From contig CP136066.1 in the NCBI GenBank assembly GCA_032622095.1, positions 206,422,978-206,486,977 of the forward strand: 64,000 nt of DNA. Reading direction: 5' to 3'. The stretch is from Siphonodentalium dalli. Its lineage: Eukaryota; Mollusca; Scaphopoda; Gadilida; Siphonodentaliidae. Below, piece after piece: positions 20,478-32,158 of this stretch. Every line of letters begins with the position of its first letter. The first letter of the stretch is position 1. The notes under the pieces are model-generated. The model was not told the DNA's origin, searched no databases, and worked only from the letters and a program-made list of their open reading frames with translations. Position numbers and translations under genes: made by a program.

Positions 20478-21345
20478 TTAAAGATGCTCTATCTCTTCCT
20501 GTAACAATTTTTATATAGTTTCCTGGATATAAAATAATAGATATGAATCGAAGACCGCTGTCTGGAAACACTTCTATCGATTAATATTGATTTTATTTAG
20601 AATTTTCTGGTATAATACATATAATCAATTGTGACATTTTTAACCCTTTACCCAACAGAACGGCCCTGTGCCAATGCATTCTCTTCTATATGCGAGTCGA
20701 CCATAGGTCGCCTCGCATATATAAGAGAATGCATTGGCTTAACACATTAAAAATTATAAAATTGTTAAAGAATGTAAGAAAAAATGGTAAAAAGTGTTAA
20801 AAAAAATATTTTTTTTAGGCCAATGCATTCTCTTATATATGTGAGGCGACCTATGGTCGACTCGCATATATAAGAGAATGCATTGGCACAGGGCATAACT
20901 GTAACCATCACAATGTGGTCAATGAGCTGGTTTCAGTGATATCCATATTTGTATGGTTTTATTGAGACAGACCCAAGATAATTTAGGCTGTTGCAGCTTT
21001 ATTTGGCCGTTTTTGGCCGGTTTGTTGGGTAAAGGGGAGGCTATAGTTAGAACTGATCTGGCGTGAAACTTCAGGCGATCTCAGATAGAGGTAAGAGTTC
21101 TCCCATTTGCTATACTCCGAATATTTCTCCGAGTCACGAGGAAATTTTCAGAGCGTAGTAAGCCAGAGAAATCTATTTCTATCTGAGATTGCATGAAGTC
21201 CCAATTGATTGTATGTATTATGACAGGAAATAAGATAAATAGTAATCGAAAGAAGCATTTCCTGACAGGGGTCATCGGTTCATATTTATTATTTTATGCC
21301 CAGGAAACTAGATAAAATTTGTTATAGGAAGAGATAGTCCATCTT
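20478..21345. mobile_element. Large R6-type inverted element containing R1 copy 3
   Basis: GATGCTCTATCTCTTCCTGT with TTTCCTGGATATAAAATAAT at the left is mirrored by ATTATTTTATGCCCAGGAAA and ATAGGAAGAGATAGTCCATC at the right. R1 copy 3 sits inside. Confidence 0.5.
20640..21037. mobile_element. R1 MITE, copy 3
   Basis: Same orientation as copy 1. The left TTAA is present, but the right end stops at GGGTAAAGGGG without the final TTAA, so the outer right end is damaged. One hairpin arm has CTTCTATATG in place of CTTATATATG. It lies within a split R6 copy. Confidence 0.85.
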
Positions 21346-21417
21346 ATATTGCTGTATACATAACTTGACTGGTTTTTTTGGCAAACTTTTTTTGCTGTTA
21401 TATGTGTCATCAAATTA

Positions 21418-21547
21418 GGATATTTTTACACATACCATTCAATCCAAAACACGTGACAAAGCAATGCATTTAGCTTCACTAAGGATATTTTTACACATAC
21501 CATTCAATCAAAAACACTTGACAAAGCAATGCATTTAGCTTCACTAA
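21418..21547. repeat. 65-bp direct tandem duplication
   Basis: GGATATTTTTACACATACCA and GCAATGCATTTAGCTTCACT occur twice in tandem with two or three differences. Confidence 0.85.
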
Positions 21548-21964
21548 GGATCAGTTTCATCGAAGTCATAATTTGTTTTGAATTAATTTGTTTATATTAT
21601 CGAGTGAATGAATTGCGAGGATTTTGCTGCGAATGTAGGAGTGGATATGCGGTATATGTTATAGTTATTTATGTACTTTGTAAATGTGAACAGGAGTACT
21701 TCCTGTTTAAATTGAAATATTTTGAATTGCATTTAGCGTGTTTGAAGGAAATAAGTGTACACAATATGTGGCACTAATGCTAATTAACTGGACTGGTCTA
21801 TTGCAGACACCTTCAGTAGAACACTAAAATTCCAAACTCATTATCTTCTCCACATATTCTTAGAGCCACAGGTACCAGTGTTCAAACATTTGCTGTACCA
21901 ATTTATAGCTTAAATATCTTTTGTTGTGTTATGATCTGCAGATAAAATCATGATTGAAAATGCA

Positions 21965-22428
21965 TATGTGACCCGCCATATCAAATCCAGTTGTAAGTCG
22001 GGATTTTTTTAGCCTGTGCCAATGCATTATCTTATATATGCGAGTCGACCATAGGTCGCCTCGCATATATAAGAGAATGCATTGGCCTAACAATTTTTTA
22101 CAATTTTAATAATTTTTTCTTGTATTCTTTAACAATTTTATAATTTCACCCATACAGAGCCCCAGAGAAACATGAGCAGACGACACTCTTCTATATGCTT
22201 CTATATATGTGTGGGGCTCCCTGCAGGGTAATGGATGTTTTTTTATTTTATGTCCTAAACATTTTAAGAAACATTTATTTTAAAAAAATGATAAAAAATT
22301 GTTAGGCCAATGCATTCTCTTATATATGCGAGGCGACCTATGGTCGACTCGCATATATAAGAGAATGCATTGGCACAGGGTAAAAAAAATCCCGACTTAC
22401 GACTGGATTTGATATGGCGGGTCACATA
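21965..22428. mobile_element. TIR element with a pair of R1 hairpins inside
   Basis: The ends TATGTGACCCGCCATATCAA and its inverse form TIRs of about 45 bp (to CGGGATTTTTT). Inside are two R1-type hairpins in the mirror-image order seen in R1, but the linker is different and contains CCCATACAGAGCCCCAGAG. Either R1 landed in another element and lost its tips, or the two families share a core. Confidence 0.7.
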
Positions 22429-22578
22429 TTTCTTTACAATGTAGAAATGATCACTTCTACAACAAATGGGTGTGCTGTTTTCTGGCATAATTATTCATTC
22501 ACCAGTCATCGCTGTTTGAATCATGGTGAGCCGATTGGACGAGTGTTGTGATAGAGTAGCTTTAAATTGAATCCTAAT

Positions 22579-22821
22579 TTTAGAGGTACTCAATCCGATC
22601 AGAGGGTCCCCATATCATCAAGATACAACAACAACAACATTTCTTCAAAATACGCTTTAGTTATCAGAATTGTTTATTGCAACAAAATAAACTTCAAAAA
22701 TTGATATCTGATCACTCTGAGCTTTGATGGGTAGGTTCCTCAACTCGAATCAAATATTTTTTACCCCGAAGCCAAAGAAATAGTAAGTTTAGGGGTGTTT
22801 AATCGGATTGAGTACCTTTAA
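22579..22821. mobile_element. R4 copy 5, internally deleted
   Basis: Both tips present, about half length. A more decayed R4-like piece may follow at 22856-23070 (GGGGAGGGACTACC, CCCCCTAAAACCAAAGA). Confidence 0.7.
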
Positions 22822-23210
22822 ACAAAATTTGTCTGTTATCCACCAAAAGCTCATGCTATGCTCAGGTATTTTGTACATTTTCACAGTGGAATTTCGAACT
22901 TTATCTCAGGCCAACAAAATGTCAAGAATGAATGTTTTTAATAAATAAAATCTAATAGTGCTGTGCATTGGGGAGGGACTACCATGACTCAAATTTAATG
23001 TTTTTCCCCCTAAAACCAAAGAATTGGTATAAAGCTATCGGTGTTAAATTTAAACTAGTATCTTTAAATTCAATCTTCCAGTTTGAGATTTTGAGTTTGA
23101 GAGATGACATAACATCTCTTCCTATGTCTTATCGATTCATAAGTTAAAAATTAATTACATGCCACAGGTTAGGCATAGAATGCCAAAGTTGTTGTTTTTT
23201 TTTCCTTTTG

Positions 23211-23314
23211 TTAACCCTTTCACATTAATAACATTATTATAATCAATAAATTTGAAATATGATCAAGGAAATATTGGTTGATACAAAAATCGGAATTGGC
23301 AGTGAAAGGGTTAT
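23211..23314. mobile_element. One arm of the foldback MITE
   Basis: Only the left tip and the right arm remain (ATTATAATCAATAAATTTGA to GGCAGTGAAAGGGTTA), as expected after deletion of the other arm. Confidence 0.7.
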
Positions 23315-24184
23315 TGTTCATTCTGTTCATATATTTTGTGTTTATTTGTGACATAGATTCATTTGTTGAACAAATTGATGTTTAATCATACTTCCTATTT
23401 TACATGTAAACTGGATGAAACTTTTTATTGAAACAATTATTCCTTGTTATATTCCATGATTCACTTATGAAAATTATTTTTGACATTCTGATATCATCTG
23501 TTGTTTATTGTTTCAAAAAAGAAGAAATTTTCTGTCCAATATAAATGCTATACTTGATTTGCTGCAGGGCTAACAAATATTTCATTTTCGCGGTGCAAGA
23601 AAAACATTACTGTATTATCCTTATTAACCGTATTTATCTTTATCTTACATTAGCTTCTTTTTCCACGAATACATTCGTTGGTGTGCTTCTGAAATGTCAT
23701 ACCTGTTATCTTGGCGCAAAACTTTTTATTGCATTTTCGCAATCTATGGGTTTAATTACATATGTTCATCTGATAACTTGTCAATATTTCAAGTATAAAT
23801 GCCATATTACGCTGTTTTTCTTGGAAATTTGTGCTCTCAAATGTCGTATCTGGGTTTCCCATGAAAAGTATTCGCTAATTTTAAAATGACATAATTTTTA
23901 TTTTCGAAAACTGTTCCCGGTAGGATAATTATGATAGGAGTGTTTTGAAGAGGAATTGCCAGAGGACGTTTCCGCCTTATCCTGAGTGGCAGACTAATCG
24001 AACCCACAAAATTCGTCAAAACTAAATACAACTTTTATCTCAAGATATGATAAATTTTACTTCTAAATGTTGTATAAAAGCAACACCATATTTTTCCTCA
24101 TCAACTGCGAAAGATATGAATATGAAAGTTTATCTTTTATAACAACTTCGATATAAAGGATTTCCATGCAATGTTGTTGGCAAA
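23315..24184. other. Unassigned stretch with a 114-codon frame
   Basis: The frame at 23545-23889 has no splice sites, no conserved motif and AT-biased composition (many Ile, Leu, Phe, Tyr). Probably chance. Confidence 0.4.
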
Positions 24185-24363
24185 TACAGTAATGCCCTAA
24201 ATAATCGACTCCTTAACCACAGTAGAATTATGGGTAATTTTTCAGGATTTATTCGAAGTGAGAGCTTTCCGATGAATGGCAACAAGCCATTTTTCCGACT
24301 AAATCCTGAAAAATTACCCTAATTCTGCTGTGGTTAAGGAGTCGATTATTTAGGGCATTACTA
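24185..24363. mobile_element. R2 copy 5, one arm shortened
   Basis: The left arm lacks about 40 bases (GGATTTATTCGAAGTGAGAG), so it no longer pairs fully with the right arm. Confidence 0.8.
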
Positions 24364-24426
24364 TATGCTACTTTATTATTGTTTATATTATTATTTAAAT
24401 TATCTCATTGACCCTGCTTTATTAAC

Positions 24427-24454
24427 ACCCCCCCCCCCCCCCCCCCCCCCCCCG
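24427..24454. repeat. Poly-C tract
   Basis: About 27 consecutive C, one of several long mononucleotide C or G runs here (also 11044, 20208, 20395, 44116). Confidence 0.9.
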
Positions 24455-24620
24455 TATAAGTGGTCCTGCTATTTGCTACGATGCTGGTGGGTCCTGCTGT
24501 TGTAGCTATGCTGTTAATGGGTTTGTTGGTTAGGCAAATGTCTTTAAACTGTAATTACATTAGTGAACAGAGATTATTTCTTAATTATTCACCACTGCTG
24601 TTGTGTTTAGGGTGATTGAT

Positions 24621-24811
24621 GGCACAGGGGCATGTTGTTAAAAAGAGTAAAACTCTAAATTAAACACAAGCATGTCACTTTATCAAAAGCATCGCTATTG
24701 ATATAAACACATCAATAGCATTGTGTTTGTTAAAGTGGCATGCTTGTTTAAATTAATATTTTTATTTTATTTAGATTTTTTACTCGTTCTTAAGACACGC
24801 CCCCGTGTCCA
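24621..24811. repeat. Imperfect 190-bp hairpin
   Basis: GGCACAGGGGCATGTTGTTA at the left pairs with TAAGACACGCCCCCGTGTCC at the right; the inner stem ACAAGCATGTCACTTTATCA pairs with TAAAGTGGCATGCTTGTTTA. Confidence 0.65.
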
Positions 24812-24880
24812 TGGTTGCCACTGCTAACACTTTCATAACTTTAATTCTATCTATGTCTACCTACCATGTCAAAAATTTTA

Positions 24881-25392
24881 TTAAAGGCCCACTTAATTTT
24901 CAAACCCCCAGACCACATTATATAAAATATGCCATATTATATACCATGAACCCCCAGACCACATTATATAAAATATGCCATATTATTAACCATTTGAAAG
25001 AGGAAGCTGCAAAACATTATATTATCAACTTATCCGGTGTAATAAGCTGTGAAGATGTTGTTTTTGTTGAGATATTGACGTCTGTTCTGTGCTAAAGTTT
25101 CTGCTCAAAGTTGATTATTTTCAATGGAAGGGGATTAACCTTTATTTAGATGTAGAGTTATTCCCCTTCCATTAAAAATAAACTACAGTTTGAATTCTGT
25201 TGCATTCTGGAAGCCATAACGGGAGAAATTATTTTATGATTTCAGCTAATGGCACGTTCTGTGACAGATGTTACAAATGGCGATCACATTGGGATCAAAT
25301 CATATTTTATGGCTTAGACTGTTATTAAAACCGTATATCAAGGCACTATAAAAAAAAGTAATTGGTGACTCGAAAATTAAGTGGGCCTTTAA
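24881..25392. mobile_element. R5 copy 2
   Basis: Complete, TTAA-flanked. A direct duplication of about 47 bp starting AACCCCCAGACCACATTATA lies near its left end. Confidence 0.8.
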
Positions 25393-25877
25393 TTATCTTC
25401 AAGTTATTGCATTATGGGTAATGTTTATTTATATCATAATGTTTATACAGTAAAACCTCTGCAAACTGAATCCTCCTCATACCAAACAAACTGCCCGGTC
25501 CCGAATTCCAAAGTGCATTGTCACAAAGAATGACCTCTATAATCTGAAACCTCTCCATTTTGGCTTATTGTTTCGTGATGGCAGGATTTGCTATAAAACT
25601 AAACTGGACAGAAAGGTCAGTCCGAAGGTTGTTTGGTTTGGAGAGCTTTTACTGTATAATGAATGGACCAAGAAGGAGTTGATCTTCTTTACATATTACC
25701 ATTTACTGTCCTTTAGATTGTTATATATTTTGCAGAGGTCATTGGATATGAATATAGTGATCACAGCTTCTGCAATTCAAATTTAATGAGATTCAAGGCC
25801 ATTTCTTGGAAATTTATATTAATTTTTAAGATCTTGAGAGCACTGCTTATATCACCAAAATATAATGCTATTCAAGG

Positions 25878-26402
25878 TAGAGTAATGCCCTAAATAATCG
25901 ACTCCTTAACCCTTTACCCAACAGAACGGCCCTGTGCCAATGCATTCTTTTATATATGCGAGTCGACCATAGTTCGCCTCGCATATATAAGAGAATGCAT
26001 TGGCTTAACACATTAAAAATTATAAAATTGTTAAAGAATGTAAGAAAAAATGGTAAAAAGTGTTAAAAAAAGATTTTTTTTAGGCCAATGCATTCTCTTA
26101 TATATGCGAGGCGACCTATGGTCGACTCGCATATATAAGAGAATGCATTGGCACAGGGTATAACTGTAACCATCACAATGTGGTCAATGAGCCGGTTCCA
26201 ATGATATATATATTTGTATGGTTTTATTGAGACAGACCCAAGATAATTTAGGCTGTTGCAGCTTTTTTTGGCCGGTTTGTTGGGTAAAGGGTTAACCACC
26301 ACAGAATTATGGGTAATTTTTCAGGATTTAGTCGGAAATATGGCTTGTTGCCATTCATTGGAAAGCTCTCTGCAAATGACAGACACCCTATATCAAGGCT
26401 TG
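25878..26402. mobile_element. R2 copy 6, split by R1 and fused to an R3 tip
   Basis: The left start 25878-25905 and the body 26296-26370 flank R1 copy 4. R2 stops at its centre (GGAAAGCTCTC), and the next 32 bases (TGCAAATGACAGACACCCTA...) are an R3 terminus: a hybrid of two families joined at a hairpin tip. Confidence 0.8.
25906..26295. mobile_element. R1 MITE, copy 4 (nested in R2)
   Basis: Complete copy inside another R2 element: CGACTCC-TTAA-[R1]-TTAA-CCACCACAG. The TTAA used is the mirror-image equivalent of the one used by copy 1. Confidence 0.9.
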
Positions 26403-26744
26403 GCTCTAACTATTCAGAAAATAATCCTAAGGGAGAAATATAAAGATGGTCTATCTTTTCCTATAACAAGTTTTATTCCTCACCCATTGACGTGAGTCAC
26501 ATGTATTCAACGGAATCCCAGCCATTGAATACATATTAGTGTATACCTCTAGTGGAATACAAGACGGAACTATTCTTGTTGATGTTGTCGCCAAGAATGA
26601 TGACGTACATTACGTCAATCATCCGCTTCCAGTGATCCCCCCATAATTACTGGTTATTTGTCAGACTTAAATCACATTAAAGATAGCTATAGTAACAATG
26701 GAGGTGACATTCATGGATTGAACTTATCTGACTTAACGGTGTAG

Positions 26745-26922
26745 AATAAATACAGAACACAACTTGCATCATAATCTCGAATATTTTATCGAACTCGTTG
26801 CGGACGGCGCAAAGTTATATTTCGCTCGAGCTACGCTCTCGCGAAATATATCCTTGCGCCATCCGCAACTCATTCGATAAAAGAGTCTCGATTAAGATGC
26901 GCGTTGTGTTCTGTCTATTTAT
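26745..26922. repeat. Imperfect 178-bp hairpin
   Basis: AATAAATACAGAACACAACT pairs with GTTGTGTTCTGTCTATTTAT; the inner stem GTTGCGGACGGCGCAAAG pairs with TTGCGCCATCCGCAAC; the loop is TCGAGCTACGCTCTC. The tip is GC-rich in AT-rich surroundings. Confidence 0.7.
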
Positions 26923-27029
26923 ATAATTTCCTGGACAAATTAAAATGGCAGATTTTGAACTTATACAGAAAATTGAGGTAACATTTCATAATTAATGCAA
27001 TGACATCAAAATATTTTTTAATAGCACTT

Positions 27030-27315
27030 AGGAGGGGGTAGGTGGATGTTCAAGAGGACCAAAAAGTTATTTTTTCTGCAGCTAAAATAAAAATTTCCTC
27101 CATACATTGTTTCTTGTTGTAATCACATACAAAAACCTGGAAACAGACAGTAAGTGGTAAAAATTCTAATATTTTTCCAAAATGTTTTGATTTTTTGTTT
27201 CTGGGGAGGGCTAGCTGGTGTCGAAAAATGGACGGAAAAAAAACTTGCAAAAACAGAAGAAAAATAATTGGGTGGGTGGGTCCCAAAAAATTGTCAAAGG
27301 CAAAAAACATGTTAA
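27030..27315. repeat. Second copy of the GGGTGGGTCCC repeat
   Basis: GGAGGGGGTAGGTGGATGTT, GTCGAAAAATGGACGG and TTGGGTGGGTGGGTCCCAAA, in the same order as 19900-20360. Confidence 0.5.
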
Positions 27316-27610
27316 TATGTGAAATATTTGGTTATTTTTTTTAAATTTTTTTTATTGGAAACTTTGGTAAGACATTTTGAGAAAACTACTAGAGAAAACT
27401 ATTATTTTTACACAAACGTGTTATCAACATATTTGAAATATAATTAGCTGTACGCTTGTTGTTATATATATATTGTGGCAACATGCAATGCCATGGGCCT
27501 TTATATGAAATGAACTTTTTTTTTTGTGTGCATATTTTTCAAAATCTGCAGTTTTTGTTTGAACTTTAGATCATGGGATTCCTGACAGATATAGCCTATG
27601 AAAAACACCA

Positions 27611-28000
27611 TTAACCCTTTACCCAACAGAAGGGCCCTGTGCCAATGCATTCTCTTATATATGCGAGTCGCCTCACATATATAAGAGAATGCATTGGCTT
27701 AACACATTAAAAATTATAAAATTGTTAAAGAATGTAAGAAAAAATGGTAAAAAGTGTTAAAAAAAAGATTTTTTTTAGGCCAATGCATTCTCTTATATAT
27801 GCGAGGCGACCTATGGTCGACTCGCATATATAAGAGAATGCATTGGCACAGGGCATAACTGTAACTATCACAATGTGGTCAAGGAGCCGGTTCCAATGAT
27901 ATCCATATTTGTATGGTTATATTGAGACAGACCGAAGATATTTTAGGCTGTTGAAGCTTTATTTGGCCGGTTTTGGCCGGTTTGTTGGGTAAAGGGTTAA
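27611..28000. mobile_element. R1 MITE, copy 5
   Basis: Complete, with TTAA ends. The first hairpin has lost its loop (GCGAGTCGCCTCACATATAT), consistent with a deletion at the hairpin tip. Confidence 0.9.
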
Positions 28001-28338
28001 TGTTATAGGGACATTGATGTAAAACTCCCATATGTAACTTCATGGCTTAGTCCATGCCTGTTTGTTTATATACACAATGTTAGGGTACATTTTATACATT
28101 CTGGTTTACAATATGTTGCACTAATCTAAATATACATTTTTGAAGTATGATGTTTTGTTTATACGAGTTGTCACCATTGTGTTTGGTTATGCATGCTATC
28201 CTACAATGCGACTCTTATGTTGCTTTAATTTCAATCAAAACAACTATATATGGTGCAATAAAATATGTTCTCTATAGCTTTCTTGTTTCACTATATCCTG
28301 ATATGAACATTTACTGTGCTGTCCTACACCATGGTGTG

Positions 28339-28737
28339 TTAACCCTTTACCCAACAAACCGGCCAAAACCGGCCAAATAAAGCTTCAACAGCCTAAAATA
28401 TCTTCGGTCTGTCTCAATAGAACCATACAAATATGGATATCATTGGAACCGGCTCCTTGACCACATTGTGATAGTTACAGTTAGCCCTGTGCCAATGCAT
28501 TCTCTTATATATGCGAGTCGACCATAGGTCGCCTCGCATATATAAGAGAATGCATTGGCCTAAAAAAAATCTTTTTTTAACACTTTTTACCATTTTTTCT
28601 TACATTCTTTAACAATTTTATAATTTTTAATGTGTTAAGCCAATGCATTCTCTTATATATGCGAGGCGACCTATGGTCGACTCGCATATATAAGAGAATG
28701 CATTGGCACAGGGCCGTTCTGTTGGGTAAAGGGTTAA
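28339..28737. mobile_element. R1 MITE, copy 6
   Basis: Complete copy in the opposite orientation to copy 5, only 338 bp away, so the pair could form a long inverted repeat. Confidence 0.9.
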
Positions 28738-28815
28738 GTCCATGTCTGCCAGTCAGTCTGCCTGCTGTCAGTTTACGTCTGATTTACGTCTGATTTCCAT
28801 GTGATAACTTTATAG

Positions 28816-29214
28816 GTCTCAACTGGATGCCATTACATTTTGTATATCAATCAGAGTATTTTCGTTGGTTACGAAATGTTCCTAATCCCTGGTACTGACC
28901 CCGTTTGCATTAGCGTTTGTGGTGAACCCGTAGAATTCCAGACCACACGTAATCTTTTGATGTTGGGCTTTTCCACCATGGCGAAAATACATGAAGGACT
29001 GGCATGGATATACTATGTAGTTTCCCATCTAATCGGTTTAAGTTACATTGGGACTTCTGTCGACTTCAGACTGCTATCACCACTGGCATCTTCAGATATA
29101 TGCATGCATTATTGCATGATGAATTCGATAGTAATGATATATAATATTTCAAACTATTTTCTATTCTCTTCTACAGATTATATGCATATATTGACAAATG
29201 CCAGCGATGTCTGA
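28816..29214 (+). CDS. Possible exon of an unknown gene
   Basis: An open frame follows TTTATAG at 28815 and runs 133 codons to TGA. The first half, up to about 29030, reads like coding sequence: mixed third positions, and a balanced residue mix including DPVCISVCGEPVEFQTTRN and STMAKIHEGLAWIYYVV. The second half turns AT-rich and is probably not translated. I recognise no domain and see no strong donor. It lies between the R1 copy at 28339-28737 and an R7 fragment. It could be a decayed exon, or chance. Confidence 0.25.
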   Translation, partial: VSTGCHYILYINQSIFVGYEMFLIPGTDPVCISVCGEPVEFQTTRNLLMLGFSTMAKIHEGLAWIYYVVSHLIGLSYIGTSVDFRLLSPLASSDICMHYCMMNSIVMIYNISNYFLFSSTDYMHILTNASDV

Positions 29215-29476
29215 GACTGGGTCGTGTCGATATAAACAATTTATACTTTAACCCTCGCAATACCGAATGGATGCTCCCATTCAGTTGTATGAAAGCATGC
29301 ATTGGGATAGTCTATTCCACATTAAGGGGCCCGGTGTTCTGATAATATAATAACCATGCCGTGTCCATGCACGTATGCCAATATTAGGCAATGCGGTTTA
29401 GTTCTTTGCGATTCACAGTGCAGTTGTGCTTGACATATAAGCCCATGCACATGGCTCAGCATTTTACAATTCCGGC

Positions 29477-29552
29477 CGCAGAGATTTTTTCATGTGGCTG
29501 GCGTTCGAAATAATATGGCTGGCGGCGTGCGATGGCAGCTTCGGGCTCTAAC
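29477..29552. repeat. Dispersed repeat shared with 61333-61440
   Basis: GAGATTTTTTCATGTGGCTG and GCGGCGTGCGATGGCAGCTT occur here and, with an extra tandem ATATGGCTGGCGGAG unit, at 61333-61440. Confidence 0.75.
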
Positions 29553-30001
29553 AAGAGTTATGGCCCATTTATTTAATTACCATGTTCGGTTTTGCCAAAC
29601 CCTGGTGACGTGATGTTGGAAGTAGTTGACTAACATTTTGTCTGGTGGGTTAGCTCTATTTTAATTATATATCTCCTTTCTGACTGGCCTATAACTGATA
29701 TTGCTTACAGCGGATAAGGGCACGATGAACCCAAACAAATTCACATAAAGGGGGTTAATCCAAAGTGTTCTAGGCTATTATATTCTATTATTTTTGTTTC
29801 CATTATCTTGACTTCTGTAAACTGCTGCAAGGTAGACTGCTCTGGACATCATTAATGAAGTTTCTTCAACAAACGAAGTCCAAGACGGGGGTGCCTCTAC
29901 TGTAGGACCGGGATACGAGCATTCGGCATTATCGGCATCACAAAACAAGTATGATGTTTTGTTTATACCATTAATATCCTACAATACCAGAGTTTAGTGT
30001 G

Positions 30002-30097
30002 CCTGTCATTTGCAGAATGAGGTCCCCACAGGGTAAATCATAGCAGGCTAGCATCACTAAATTCACCTTCTGGGGACCTCATTCTGCATTTGCCTCA
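30002..30097. mobile_element. R3 core, asymmetric
   Basis: One arm has lost about 20 bases (GGTAAATCATAGCAGGCTAG), so the hairpin is bulged. Confidence 0.65.
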
Positions 30098-30595
30098 TCT
30101 TCTCTGGAAAGTATCTTTATAATCAAATTTCTATACAAACTTCCTTCACATATATTCTATTTATTTTTGTCCCCCCCCGGGGACTATAGAAATGGGCTCC
30201 GTCCGTCTGTCTGTTTGTCACACTTTTGAGTACCTTCATGGTGTAATCATCTCCTACATATTTCATCCCAGAGATTTGAAACTTTAGAATATTGTTGCCC
30301 ATATGTGCAACATTTATATAGATGACGGAAAAAAAAAATTTTAACGGAGTTATTAACCCTTTTCGACTTAGAATATTTCAACATTTTTTTTAATTTCTTT
30401 AACAAAGCGGCATCGACTTGCCACGTTTTCGGGGGACACTGTGGTCTGCTGACCTTTTATTTAGTTTATTTTCTCTATATCCCCAAATTGGCAGACGACA
30501 CATTGCATAATCGAGGTTCCCAATGGGTGTACATCACGATATTCACCATTTGGAAACTTCAATCTGAATCTATGTCTCCTATAGCAGATGAGGCC

Positions 30596-30770
30596 ATGCA
30601 GAATGAGGTTCCCAGAGGGTGTGAATTTAGTAATGCTAAATGCGGGATAGCATCACTAAATTCAACCTCAGCTTTGATGGATGGGTTCCTTGACTCGAAT
30701 CAAATAGTTTTTACCCCAAGGACAAGGAAATAGTAATTTAGGAGCATCTGATTTCATTGAGTTCCTTTAA
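30596..30770. mobile_element. R3 core fused to R4 end
   Basis: An R3 core runs to TCACTAAATTCAACCTC at 30668 and becomes R4 in mid-arm (AGCTTTGATGGATGGGTTCC) through to the R4 end GAGTTCCTTTAA. This is the second hybrid junction in the window. Confidence 0.7.
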
Positions 30771-30794
30771 CCACACAGTCCTCTATAAGTATAT

Positions 30795-30960
30795 TCCTTA
30801 TTGCGCTTATATTCCTAATTGATCTTATTGCGCTTAAGCACAACAAGGAATATCTAATGGAACTTAAGCACAATAAGAAATTTCTTATTGCTCTTAAGCA
30901 TGATAAGGAATATCTGATTTCGCTTATGCGCAATAAGGAAAATTCTTATTGAGCTGAAGC
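30795..30960. repeat. Cluster of short inverted repeats
   Basis: About six alternating elements of CTTATTGCGCTTAAGC and GCTTAAGCACAATAAG type, spaced about 25-30 bp. Confidence 0.6.
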
Positions 30961-32158
30961 TCAATTATTTATTAAATGTCAATTTGGCTTCTCATATGTG
31001 TCACCACTGAAGGGGTGGAAAGATAATTAACCTGTGGGAGCATCTAGTGTAGAAAATAATCTATAATGATACCAGTGGAGAAACCTATGGGGGGAGGTTG
31101 AGGGAGCAATGGCGGCTGAAAGTTTTAGGGTATACAAATGGCAAGATGTTGGAAATTCAAAGCATGAATATACTACAAATTTCATGAGAATTTAGTAATT
31201 ATACTTTGACCGCCTGTCCATCTGCTTGTCAGTCCATCCATTTTTCTGTCCAGGCATACATCTCAGCCATGGGTTATCATCAAATCTGGATGAAATTTGT
31301 AACTCAATGCGGGTGGAATACCCATTCAAATTCTATTGAAGTATCATTTATTTCAATTTAAATGAGCCATGTGTTTGTTCTATGCAGTTGTATACCTGAC
31401 AGATTTTATAATATTATTTATATATGCTGTTAACTCGTTTTCGTCTATGCTAATGATATGACTTATTTATTACGCTGATAACTCAAGTAACAATTATCAG
31501 TGCACAATGCTGATAACTAATAATTTTGTAACTAATTTTGAGGAAAACTAATTCACTTCAGCTTCTAACATATACCCTTTGAAATATACTAGATCAATGG
31601 GTCTCATAGATTGGGTTTTACATTTGGTTCATATAGGGACAGATATAGGCCATTTACCCCATATAATTATATGGACTGTTAATCTCATGGGTTAATGAGT
31701 TTAGAACCACTAGACCAACACATATTTCTAACTTTATGAGGGATGTCATGTTGGAAATTTCTAACAGTTGGAGAGCTTGAAGTACCAGTTGTAAAATGTA
31801 TAGTTTGGTCCAGTTGGGAGTCGACTGGCTATAAGTCAGTGGTTTGCAGTTGGAAATTTCAAGTTGCCTTGAACCCCCTGTGCCCCCTGTATGTCAACGA
31901 ATACCATATAGCTATGTCCATGTTTACAACTACTTGTTTAATGATTTGACAAGTACTGACTATCGTAGTCTTCAGAATCCCAGTCGGTTCAGTCTTTAAA
32001 GTCGTATGAGCACTCCACAGTCATTGACGGTCTTGTACGTTTAAGAGATCCTGGGTGTGTTTTTGTACGTACGTTTAGGAGATCCTGGGTGTGTTTTTGC
32101 ACGAAGTCATGCAACAAATCCAGCACCACCATAGGCTGATTGTTCTCATGTCTATACG

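Larger units (their letters stand above)
29345..32158. other. Mostly unassigned intergenic DNA
   Basis: Apart from the R3 pieces, the R3/R4 hybrid, the inverted-repeat cluster and a tandem GGAGATCCTGGGTGTGTTTTT pair at 32040-32100, no gene or element is recognised. Confidence 0.4.
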
